Shown: positions 56,813 to 64,000 of the stretch, in pieces
Layout: each line of letters starts with the position of its first letter
Numbering within the stretch: the stretch's first letter is position 1
Assembly (NCBI GenBank): GCA_965644295.1
Contig: CBFFRP010000258.1
Coordinates: forward strand, 40,303 to 104,302
From: Paraphysomonas bandaiensis
Lineage: Eukaryota > Chrysophyceae
Direction of reading: 5' to 3'
DNA: 64,000 nucleotides
Program-made: the position numbers and the translations under genes
Notes under the pieces: generated by a model
The model's database searches: none
What the model was told of the DNA's origin: nothing
What the model saw: the letters and a program-made list of their open reading frames with translations, nothing else

Positions 56813-58621
56813 ATGTCTACTCCGACTGGTAAAACGAGGAGAGGCGGCAAGAAAACTCCTGGGAAAGATCAGGAAGCCGCTGGTAGTGGTGAAACCAAAC
56901 AAGATGCTGCTGGAGGTGTGCAGGATGTCGTTCAGGAGTCTTCTGCTCCAAACATCAATCCAAACCAGGAGATTTTGGACACAGTTCGTGCCATGTCTCA
57001 GTCTTTTACAGAGGTGGCTACTGCAGTGTCTAACCTCAGCAGCAGGATGCAAATATTGGAGAATAGAGTACAAAATGTTGAGGATGGTGAGAGCAGTCAG
57101 TCTCAGGCTTCTGTGGGCTCACATCAGCGGCAAAAGGTTACCAAGCGCACGTCGAAACACAAACGTCAGCCGAGGTATTCCACTCTGGAAAACATGGCTA
57201 AGTTTCGCATGATTCCTCAGGAAGATAATAGCAACAAGGAGGACGATGGTTCGAATCCCGATGTTGATGGTGATGGTGCTAATGATGTGCCTACCCTCAT
57301 GGATAACATCTTCAAGGGCAAGAAAGCGGGCAAGTTATTCAGGGATTTGAAGAAAAGTTCTGAGGTGGCTAGTGCCAAAACAGTTACCATAACTAGAGAG
57401 GAAAGGAGGTGTCATGTTCGCATCAATGACTTCAAGTTGGGTAAAGTGGCGAAAGCGATCAAAGACATCTTAGAGTTTCAAGAGCAAGAAGAAACTGAGG
57501 TGCGAATTCAAAAGGTACTTTCAACCAGTTTGAAGGCACATCTGCGGAATGTGTACAGCATCACACATGCGCAGCTAGCACAAATGGATGTTTCGGATTT
57601 GCTTCTCATTGTGGCTCAGGAGACCAAAGTGTTCAATTGCGTGGCATTTTATAATGAACTCAGAGATTCATTGAAACATATCCAAATTATGGACTGGAAG
57701 TATGTAAATGCTGTGACTTTTGAGGCATTCTATCATCAGCAATTGAACTTGATGCAGTCGTTCCAAACAATGTTGTCTATCATGTTGGTCTCAAACAAAA
57801 CATGGTGTCCTCGTATCGATGACAAAGAGTACGGATTGATAAGACTCTTTAAGACTTTGAATGACGGGACCTATGTTAAGTATGTGTTGGGGTGCATGTC
57901 GACAAATAAATTTGACTCTATGAGCGAATTTTTCAAAGAGTATTCGGCTGTACTCTTGGATCATTATCAAGTAACCATCGCGTACCGACAGTTACCTATG
58001 GAGTCGACTACGATGTTTCAACAGAAGCACGAGGACTATCTTAAGAGGAGAAAGGAACTATTCTCTCAACAGTCCAACAAACCTTCGTTGAACAGTCGTG
58101 TTGATTCTAAACCAAGGGTTTCGCAAGTGTCACATCTAGATACTTACGATGAGTCTGGTGCAAACTATAACGATGAGTGGGATGATAATGATGGGTATGT
58201 ACCCAATGATGATGATTTGTGGGATGCTCCGAGTGAGACTTGGCGGTCCAGCAATCTGGAGGTACATGACGATAAACAAGTCGCTATGATGACAGATGTG
58301 AAACCAATGTCGGGTAAGGACGCAGCAGTTGATGAGGAGCGTCGTTTTAACTCTGATAGGTCTCTGTCAGCCATGCATTCTAGACCAACAGGTGCTCAGA
58401 ATAACAAGACCGATAAGTATGGGTGTCTTAGGAAAATCATGTATGGCAAGTGCGACAAAACAGACTGTCCTTATAATCATAATGCGAAATGTCTGTTGGA
58501 TTCTGCGTCCGAAATGCGGGACAAGATCGATGCGTATCTTAAGTCTGCGGGAAGTTCGGAGCAGAGGGACAAACAACCGACCATCTTGAGGAGGGATCAC
58601 TTCGGTGATTCCCGCCCTTGA
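56813..58621 (+). CDS. gag: Gag protein with CCCH zinc finger
   Basis: The ATG at 56813 opens a 602-residue frame. A basic N-terminus (PTGKTRRGGKKTPGK) leads to a coiled-coil-prone stretch (TEVATAVSNLSSRMQILENR), then a helical capsid-like region. The C-terminus has an acidic linker and KYGCLRKIMYGKCDKTDCPY ending NH, a C-x8-C-x4-C-x3-H finger. Most Ty3/gypsy gags use a CCHC knuckle, so this is a divergent nucleic-acid-binding module. The frame ends at a UGA (58619-58621) directly followed by protease sequence in the same frame. Confidence 0.85.
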   Translation: MSTPTGKTRRGGKKTPGKDQEAAGSGETKQDAAGGVQDVVQESSAPNINPNQEILDTVRAMSQSFTEVATAVSNLSSRMQILENRVQNVEDGESSQSQASVGSHQRQKVTKRTSKHKRQPRYSTLENMAKFRMIPQEDNSNKEDDGSNPDVDGDGANDVPTLMDNIFKGKKAGKLFRDLKKSSEVASAKTVTITREERRCHVRINDFKLGKVAKAIKDILEFQEQEETEVRIQKVLSTSLKAHLRNVYSITHAQLAQMDVSDLLLIVAQETKVFNCVAFYNELRDSLKHIQIMDWKYVNAVTFEAFYHQQLNLMQSFQTMLSIMLVSNKTWCPRIDDKEYGLIRLFKTLNDGTYVKYVLGCMSTNKFDSMSEFFKEYSAVLLDHYQVTIAYRQLPMESTTMFQQKHEDYLKRRKELFSQQSNKPSLNSRVDSKPRVSQVSHLDTYDESGANYNDEWDDNDGYVPNDDDLWDAPSETWRSSNLEVHDDKQVAMMTDVKPMSGKDAAVDEERRFNSDRSLSAMHSRPTGAQNNKTDKYGCLRKIMYGKCDKTDCPYNHNAKCLLDSASEMRDKIDAYLKSAGSSEQRDKQPTILRRDHFGDSRP

Positions 58622-59401
58622 TGGTTCGGTGGATGTGACGATACAGACAAGGAGGATTCCAATTCAAAGACTCGGGATGAGAATGATGAATGTTCAGTGC
58701 ATTCTAATGATCTTAATGAGTTTGCGAATTCCTCCAATGTCTGTATCGGGGATCAGGCTAAGCTGTATGCCTGCTATCCTTCATCCAAGAGCTTCTCTTC
58801 AGCGCACACTATAGGAAGGATTACTTTAGATAGAAAATTTGGAATAGAGGAGTTAGTAAAAATATTGTGTGACACTGGAGCCCTCTCAGCCAATTATGTG
58901 TCGAGGGATTTGGTGGACAGATTGCGGAACAAACTAGAACCGAGCCGTTTTTATAAAGCTAAACACCGTGTGGTATTGGCGGATAGTAGAACGGTGAAGG
59001 ATCTCAATGAAGGAGTCAGATTAAATTTAGTGCTGACTGATCCGAAGAGTCATACCTATCAATATACGGGTGAATTCTTTGTGATTGATATGACGAGTAA
59101 TGATATTATTTTGGGGTTGCCTGCGCTGACTGGAAAATTATATCCTTTCATGTGTGCTGTTATGCGTGAGGCACATGACACTCAAATCGAGGGTGTCTCC
59201 GATAATGAAAATTCGAATGTGTTGTCATCTCTGGCAGGGGACACGGTTGACTCTGATGACCGTGTGCACCCATGGTCAAGAGCGAGTGATGCTATTGCCC
59301 CAGAGGATGAGGAAACTGAGTTACCGGTTCAATTCAAGGATGCGTTGACATTCTTAGGAAAGTCTAGGAGGAAGCCCTCCAAGACTATCATGAGCAGATA
59401 G
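58622..59401 (+). CDS. pro: Retrotransposon aspartic protease (in frame with gag after UGA)
   Basis: The reading frame continues from gag without shift. It reads WFGGCDDTDKEDSNSKTRDE, a linker, and then the retropepsin motifs LCDTGALSANYV (catalytic DTGA) and NDIILGLPAL (flap-side hydrophobic motif). The protease matures Gag and Pol. No ATG is suited for independent initiation (58697 is GTG), so expression by UGA readthrough of gag is likely, though an RNA-splicing solution is possible. The frame ends at TAG 59399-59401. It overlaps by 34 bases the open part of the RT frame, which is one base back (-1). Confidence 0.8.
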   Translation, partial: WFGGCDDTDKEDSNSKTRDENDECSVHSNDLNEFANSSNVCIGDQAKLYACYPSSKSFSSAHTIGRITLDRKFGIEELVKILCDTGALSANYVSRDLVDRLRNKLEPSRFYKAKHRVVLADSRTVKDLNEGVRLNLVLTDPKSHTYQYTGEFFVIDMTSNDIILGLPALTGKLYPFMCAVMREAHDTQIEGVSDNENSNVLSSLAGDTVDSDDRVHPWSRASDAIAPEDEETELPVQFKDALTFLGKSRRKPSKTIMSR

Positions 59402-60591
59402 AGACTCATGTCAGTGATGAAATGAAAAGTGAAACTAAGATTATGGAATTGTTGTCAACGAAGGCTGAAAAAGTGTTCGTGCCTGACGAATGGAGCGGTG
59501 TGAGAGGTGTGGACCCTTTGTCTCTAAAATGGAAAAGCACTCTCCCGGACCGAATGAAACCAAAGGCTCGCCCGATCAATCCTAAGCTGTGGGAGGCTTC
59601 GGAGAAGGAGTTTCGGCGACTGTGTGGCTATTTCTACCGAAAGAGTCGTTCTCCTTGGGCTTCATGCCTAGTGGTCGCTCCCAAAGCCACTCCTCCATAT
59701 ATCCGTTTTTGTGGTGACTATGTGCAAATTAACAAGCACATGGAAGTGGGAAATTATACGATTCCTAATGTTAAGCATGAGTTGGACAAGATTATCAACT
59801 TTCCGCTATACATGGATATAGATTTAACAAATGCTTTTCATCAAATTCCATTAGATGATGAAACTTCTGAGCGCCTATCCATTCAGACGCCTTGGGGGCA
59901 ATTTGCTCCTAATTTCATGCCAGAGGGTATTGCTCCGGCCACGGGAGTTTTACAGGAAACTGTGAGAGAAATATTCGATGATTTCTCTGAGTGGGCCATA
60001 GTCATTTTCGATAACATGCTTATATTGGCTAATGATGCCAAGGATGCTTATGAGAAGTTCGAAAAGATTATTGACAGATGTATTGAAAGGAATGTGAAAC
60101 TTAAAATGCCAAAAAGCTGGTTGGGGTTTAGAAAAGTGGATTTCTTTGGATATGTTTGCCGTCACAAGTCATATGAGGTTAATCCCGATAAGAAGGAGGC
60201 TCTCGGCAAGATTCCAATGCCTACTAACACCAAACAGGCCAGATCGTTGCTGGGTAAAGGGGTATTCTTTTCTAGTTTTACGCCTAGATACTCTGACTTA
60301 GTTGCTCACTTGACTGACATGACAAAGTCGAGTTTCAATTGGGATAAGTCCACATGGCGGCATGACTACGAGGCAGAGTATCGTCGTTTCATTGCTGGAC
60401 TACAAGACGCTTGTGAGCTGTTTTATCCTGATTATAATCTTGAGTGGACATTGCGTACTGACGCTAGTGAGTTGGGAATAGGTTCAGTGTTATTGCAAAA
60501 GAAAATATTAGAGGATGGGAGCATACAGTGGCAGCCTATAGCTTTCATTTCCAAAAGTTTTCTGCCCAAGCTCAGAAGTGGTCAACTATAG
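59368..60591 (+). CDS. pol: Reverse transcriptase and start of RNase H
   Basis: The frame is open from 59368, before the first ATG at 59422. It has KPKARPINPKLWEASEKEF, SPWASCLVVAPKATPPYIRF, YMDIDLTNAFHQIPL (first catalytic Asp) and QFAPNFMPEGIAPATGVLQE. The second catalytic site is VIFDNMLILA instead of YxDD. The thumb (VDFFGYVCRH, NPDKKEALGKIPMP) follows, and RNase H begins at LEWTLRTDASELGIGSVLL. The frame stops at 60591 because the RNase H domain continues one base back from about 60555. That split is inside a domain and so is likely a mutation or a sequencing error. Confidence 0.85.
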   Translation, partial: EEALQDYHEQIETHVSDEMKSETKIMELLSTKAEKVFVPDEWSGVRGVDPLSLKWKSTLPDRMKPKARPINPKLWEASEKEFRRLCGYFYRKSRSPWASCLVVAPKATPPYIRFCGDYVQINKHMEVGNYTIPNVKHELDKIINFPLYMDIDLTNAFHQIPLDDETSERLSIQTPWGQFAPNFMPEGIAPATGVLQETVREIFDDFSEWAIVIFDNMLILANDAKDAYEKFEKIIDRCIERNVKLKMPKSWLGFRKVDFFGYVCRHKSYEVNPDKKEALGKIPMPTNTKQARSLLGKGVFFSSFTPRYSDLVAHLTDMTKSSFNWDKSTWRHDYEAEYRRFIAGLQDACELFYPDYNLEWTLRTDASELGIGSVLLQKKILEDGSIQWQPIAFISKSFLPKLRSGQL

Positions 60592-62603
60592 AGCAAGAGG
60601 CATATGGAATTTTCTACAGTGTTAAACACTTGGCTTATTACTTAATAGGCAAGCAATTCACAATTGAGACCGACCATAACAATCTATTGTGGATGGAATC
60701 TTCGGATGTTCCAAAGATTACACGATGGAGGATATTCTTGCAGTCTTTCAACTTCAGCATTCGTCATATATCTGGTGCCAAGAATTGGTTGGCGGACTGG
60801 TTATCTAGAGAGCATCAGGTCGCTGTACTCTCTGGAATATTCCCAGAGGAGGAATATGATGACGCCTATTTCATGGGGGATGACTGTAATGAGTATGAGT
60901 ACTTTAACTTTCTGGGTAACTTTATGAACCCGGATGATCGAGAGATTGAGGACCCTCCAACATCTCATGTATCACCGGAGACGGCGTTGTGTGAGGTTCA
61001 TAACGCGCGAGTTGGACACATGGGGGGAAGGGCTACCTGGATACGCTTAAACAAAGAGTTCCCGGGTCATAATATTCCTTACAAGGTTGTTGAGGATTAT
61101 ATCTCTAAGTGCCCAAATTGTGTGAAAACGAGGTTGGCTATGAAGGAGGCTCTTATTCCGATCGTACGAAATCTCAAGCCCCCAAATGCTCGTAGCGCGA
61201 TTGGTATAGATGCTGTTGAGATCACACCTCACGGTGCAGAGGGATATACACATATCAACGTGGTGGTCAATCTTTTCACCAAGTTTGTGTACCTTGAACC
61301 TGTCAAAGGTGTGACGGCTCTTAATCTTGCAAATACTATATGGAAATACTGGAGTCATTACGGTCACACAGATCTAATAATCTCGGATCAAGGACCGGAT
61401 TTGACTTCAGATTTGTTCAAACAGTTGACGGAGTACATGGGTGTTCGGCACACTTTTAGTATCGCCAATCGCCATGCAAATGGTTGTGAAAGAATTATTG
61501 GAGAAGTAGTTCGACATCTACGTGCTCTGGTCTATGATTACAGTGAACGGGAGGAACGAAAAGACATCTTTGAGGACCCTAGTTGGTTAGCAAGTGTTCA
61601 ATATCTTCTAAATTCTGAAGTGTCTTCGGAAACAGGATTTTCGCCTTTTGAGTTGACGTTTGGCTCAAAGGATCTTGACTATTTGAACATGGATATCAAA
61701 GATCTTCCAGATCGGGCGCATGCTAGACTCACTGCGCTTAATGATCAGTTAGCCCAACTCCGAGAGGCTTCCAAAGCTTATCAGCAAAAGTTAGCCACGG
61801 AAAGGGCAGGAACAGGTGTGCATCCCGATAGACAGAATAGGTATCAACCGGGAGATTTTGTCTTATTCGACAAAGGGGCAAAGGTTCATCCCAAGATGTC
61901 TCACCGGTATATGGGACCTTTCTCAGTCAAGTCCCAGTACAAGAATGACGTAGACTGTCAACATCTCGCCACTGGGCAAGTGGTTCGTGTTTCCGTGAGT
62001 GATGTTAAATTGTTTCCGGGAGATTCTGATGCTGCTTATAAAATGGCTTTACGGGATCAGGATCAACATGTTATTGATGAAATCCTTTACTACCGTGGTG
62101 ATAGAGAGGTTCGATCTACCATGGTTTTCACTGTGCGTTTTCAAGATGGAGATGTCCGAGAAGTCCCTTACAGCAAGGATATTTTTGATTCCGTTCCTTA
62201 TGCTGAATTCTGTTCTCGAAAACGATATCTTTACCATCTTATTTATACTGCTGACTATGCAAAGAAATACATCGCGGATTTCCGCCGGCAACCGATCACT
62301 CAGTTTCAACCTGGTGATCTAGCCTATGTTGATTTGCGAATTTATGGTGATGCTTGGTACGATGAGTTGGAATTACCAGATTCTCATCTCATTACTTATG
62401 TAGCTCCTATCCAGTTCACACACTGGTATCACAAGAGCTCTAAGCGAGTTTTATCGGTGAAGGATCTTCTCACTCTCCGTACCTACCGTTATGATAATTA
62501 CCTAGTGCATTGCTTTGTTCATTCCGAGGTGAATGCTAGCACAATGGTACTCGTGGACGAGGATTTTGCCAACAAATATCCTCAGGTCCGTGCGTCTTAT
62601 TAA
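60528..62603 (+). CDS. pol: RNase H remainder, integrase and C-terminal domain
   Basis: RNase H resumes with AQKWSTIEQEAYGIFYSVKH, FTIETDHNNLLWM and KNWLADWLSREH. The integrase has an HHCC region (HNARVGHMGG and CPNCVKTR). Its core has GIDAVEITPHG (Asp), LIISDQGPDLTSDLF (Asp) and ANGCERIIGEVVRHL (Glu). QPGDFVLFDKGAKVHPKMS and MGPFSVKSQY make the usual GPF/Y-type module. The tail (VIDEILYYRGDREVRSTMVF then a second QPGDLAYVDLRIYGD) is longer than usual. Its first part resembles a chromo/Tudor-like reader fold that could guide integration, which is inference. The true protein is a continuation of the preceding frame. Confidence 0.87.
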   Translation: MAAYSFHFQKFSAQAQKWSTIEQEAYGIFYSVKHLAYYLIGKQFTIETDHNNLLWMESSDVPKITRWRIFLQSFNFSIRHISGAKNWLADWLSREHQVAVLSGIFPEEEYDDAYFMGDDCNEYEYFNFLGNFMNPDDREIEDPPTSHVSPETALCEVHNARVGHMGGRATWIRLNKEFPGHNIPYKVVEDYISKCPNCVKTRLAMKEALIPIVRNLKPPNARSAIGIDAVEITPHGAEGYTHINVVVNLFTKFVYLEPVKGVTALNLANTIWKYWSHYGHTDLIISDQGPDLTSDLFKQLTEYMGVRHTFSIANRHANGCERIIGEVVRHLRALVYDYSEREERKDIFEDPSWLASVQYLLNSEVSSETGFSPFELTFGSKDLDYLNMDIKDLPDRAHARLTALNDQLAQLREASKAYQQKLATERAGTGVHPDRQNRYQPGDFVLFDKGAKVHPKMSHRYMGPFSVKSQYKNDVDCQHLATGQVVRVSVSDVKLFPGDSDAAYKMALRDQDQHVIDEILYYRGDREVRSTMVFTVRFQDGDVREVPYSKDIFDSVPYAEFCSRKRYLYHLIYTADYAKKYIADFRRQPITQFQPGDLAYVDLRIYGDAWYDELELPDSHLITYVAPIQFTHWYHKSSKRVLSVKDLLTLRTYRYDNYLVHCFVHSEVNASTMVLVDEDFANKYPQVRASY

Positions 62604-62773
62604 GTTCCACGCTGGACACATTATTCTTATTGCTCTCTCAATTCCATTCCATATCAAATTATTATTATATAACTTATAATTCTCCGGGGATTTTCGTTTT
62701 GACGGCTACGTAACACCTAGTCCCGTTGGCATTTGTGAATACCGGAGGCATGCTATTCTGTAGACAACCAAAA

Positions 62774-62788
62774 CGGGGGAGGAGGCAG
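62774..62788 (+). promoter_or_regulatory. Polypurine tract
   Basis: GGGGGAGGAGGCAG directly abuts the 3' LTR start TGTGACC at 62789, as expected for the plus-strand primer. Confidence 0.8.
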
Positions 62789-63795
62789 TGTGACCACGTG
62801 GCATTTCCCATGCCCTATCTACGTGGCTATAGTAACACGCTATTGAGTCACATGCATGGTTACATTGACTTTTAGGACCCTATGTTGGTTTAGGACCCTA
62901 TATCAGGACCCTATATATTGCTTTAGGACCTTCATTGTGTTCAGGATACATATTATGCAACACCATTTGGACATTGGTAATGTACCACAGTGTACCTACA
63001 TATTGAGCCAACGTTCGGGTATGATGTCCAATTTTTATCTGCTGATGATGATGTACGACTATGATCTGCTGCTGGTGACTTCGGTTGATGTGAAACCTGC
63101 TGCAAATTTATATCAAAGTTATGTGGGCCCGTATTCCTGTATAGCAGTTGCAGTACATACTTCCATATAAATACATACATGTATTACCCGTACTACCCTA
63201 TAGGGGGGCAAGTACATGTGACCATCAAAGGAGAGAAGTCGCTATTATACACTTGAGGTGCACGAGTGTTCATGCAAGGCTTATTGGGGTTCGATTGCAA
63301 ATGTGGTGTGCGTACTATACGTACTATACGTACCGTATTTATGTATTTCCTGGATTATGGGGTTTTCAGTCTCTGGTAGGGTATAGATACGTAGTATACG
63401 GTGTACTCTAGGCATATGCTGGTGAGTCACTCCCTGTCAGGTTGCTGTGTATTTTTCAGTTTTGATTGAAGAGTTGCGCAACCTGTGGTGGTGTGATGAC
63501 ACCACGTGTGTTGCACCATGTTAGGAGTGTGTGTGTGTGCATATGTGCTTCTATGGTGTTTATCACTTGTTTTAAGTTAGACCAAAGCTTGGTGCTAGTG
63601 ATCTTGGGTACCAGCGGTATACCATTGCGCGGTGACTCTTCGCGGGAGTCACTAACTGAGTTTAGGTCTAAACTTGGAAAAAAGTGTTTTAATAATAATA
63701 CCGTTATTACTGTGCTTGTTGGTTCAGTGTAGGTGTTGTTGTAGTTTTATTGTTTACGAGCCAACACCCTGGTTATCAAACCGGGTGTTGTTACA
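62789..63795 (+). repeat. 3' LTR
   Basis: This copy of 55291-56296 is identical by eye except for one extra T near 63570. It is followed by the duplicated CAAT. Confidence 0.95.
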
Positions 63796-64000
63796 CAATA
63801 CTGGGCTCAAACGGACGCCCTCATGCTCATGGCCGAAACCCACGGTATTCACATCAGGATATGGCAGGACCCAACGCTCCCCACAGAGCCGGTGTTCCTC
63901 AATCCAAACTGGGCCACATGGGCGAGCCACCATCGTACCTTCCTGCCAGATACCGAGCGCAAGACCCCAAAGGACATATTCTGCTGCAACCAACACTTCT
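63796..64000 (+). CDS. OTU-type ORF, continuation (runs off the window)
   Basis: After the target duplication the frame interrupted at 55290 resumes with WAQTDALMLMAETHGIHIRI, then DPTLPTEPVFLNPNWATWAS and FLPDTERKTP, open to the window end. The W...LMAE..G..I.IW pattern is that of the central OTU strands. The interruption separates it from its catalytic cysteine, so this copy is dead. Confidence 0.6.

Larger units (their letters stand above)
55291..63795 (+). mobile_element. Ty3-like LTR retrotransposon, young and nearly full-length
   Basis: The element is 8505 bp with LTRs of 1006 and 1007 bp that begin TGTGACC and end GTTACA. It is flanked by the 4-bp duplication CAAT (55287-55290 and 63796-63799). 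The LTRs differ, as far as I compared, only by one T in a T-run (TTGTTTAAG versus TTGTTTTAAG), implying very recent insertion. The order gag-protease-RT-RNase H-integrase is that of Ty3/gypsy. The base following the 5' LTR is GTAAATATTTAC, which does not look like a usual tRNA 3'-end primer site. A purine tract precedes the 3' LTR. Confidence 0.93.

Noticed and set aside
63754-63996. 80-codon minus ORF at the window end
   Set aside because: Antisense to the OTU frame and the LTR edge.

Overview
This is nuclear DNA of a microbial eukaryote. The evidence is spliceosomal genes with many very short GT-AG introns (mostly 37-66 bp, a few near 100 bp), a nuclear-type tRNA-Leu, eukaryote-specific proteins (NOL6/Utp22, NHP2, XPR1/SYG1, TCP11, LRRC34, TMEM260), and hAT, Ty1/copia, Ty3-like and LINE elements. 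The base composition leans to A+T outside the LINE sequences, which are C-rich. The lineage cannot be fixed from the sequence alone. LRRC34 and TMEM260 homologues point to a protist with a broad ancestral (probably cilium-bearing) gene set.

The left third (1-21.8 kb) is gene-rich. It holds a spliced homologue of phage thymine-hypermodification enzymes (aGPT-PPlase2 / amino acid:DNA transferase family), a divergent ubiquitin-like gene, an XPR1-type SPX-EXS phosphate transporter, NHP2, a ten-exon TCP11 gene, tRNA-Leu(UAG) and a nine-exon NOL6/Utp22 gene. All the multi-exon models given here were built by hand and keep a continuous frame. Three copies of a dispersed repeat (1-190, 3317-3652 minus, 15185-15530) share their 3' tail with LINE copies further right, as a SINE would with its partner LINE.

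The middle (21.8-41.6 kb) is a transposon story around two host genes, LRRC34 (minus) and TMEM260 (minus). A complete hAT element sits downstream of LRRC34 with a perfect 8-bp target duplication. A second, composite hAT insertion (33126-36666, own 8-bp duplication) contains a 299-bp hAT end, an 822-bp inverted copy of the LRRC34 3' region, and a full hAT. It landed in one arm of a near-perfect palindrome with 1332-bp arms. A further long-TIR element (37942-41538) abuts that palindrome.

The right part (41.6-64 kb) is a retroelement graveyard with two more genes (a four-TM protein and an EF-hand protein, divergently arranged). It contains a truncated Ty1/copia pol, two decayed LINE 3' halves (RNase H plus CCHC), and an OTU-protease ORF. 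That ORF is split by a very young 8.5-kb Ty3-like element: its LTRs differ by one base-length indel in the comparison I made. In this element gag and protease share a frame broken by a single UGA, the gag zinc finger is CCCH, and the reverse transcriptase has FDNM in place of YxDD.

A palindrome, TAGGAATTCCTA, recurs in the 5' regions of most host genes and is the best candidate for a lineage-specific promoter element.
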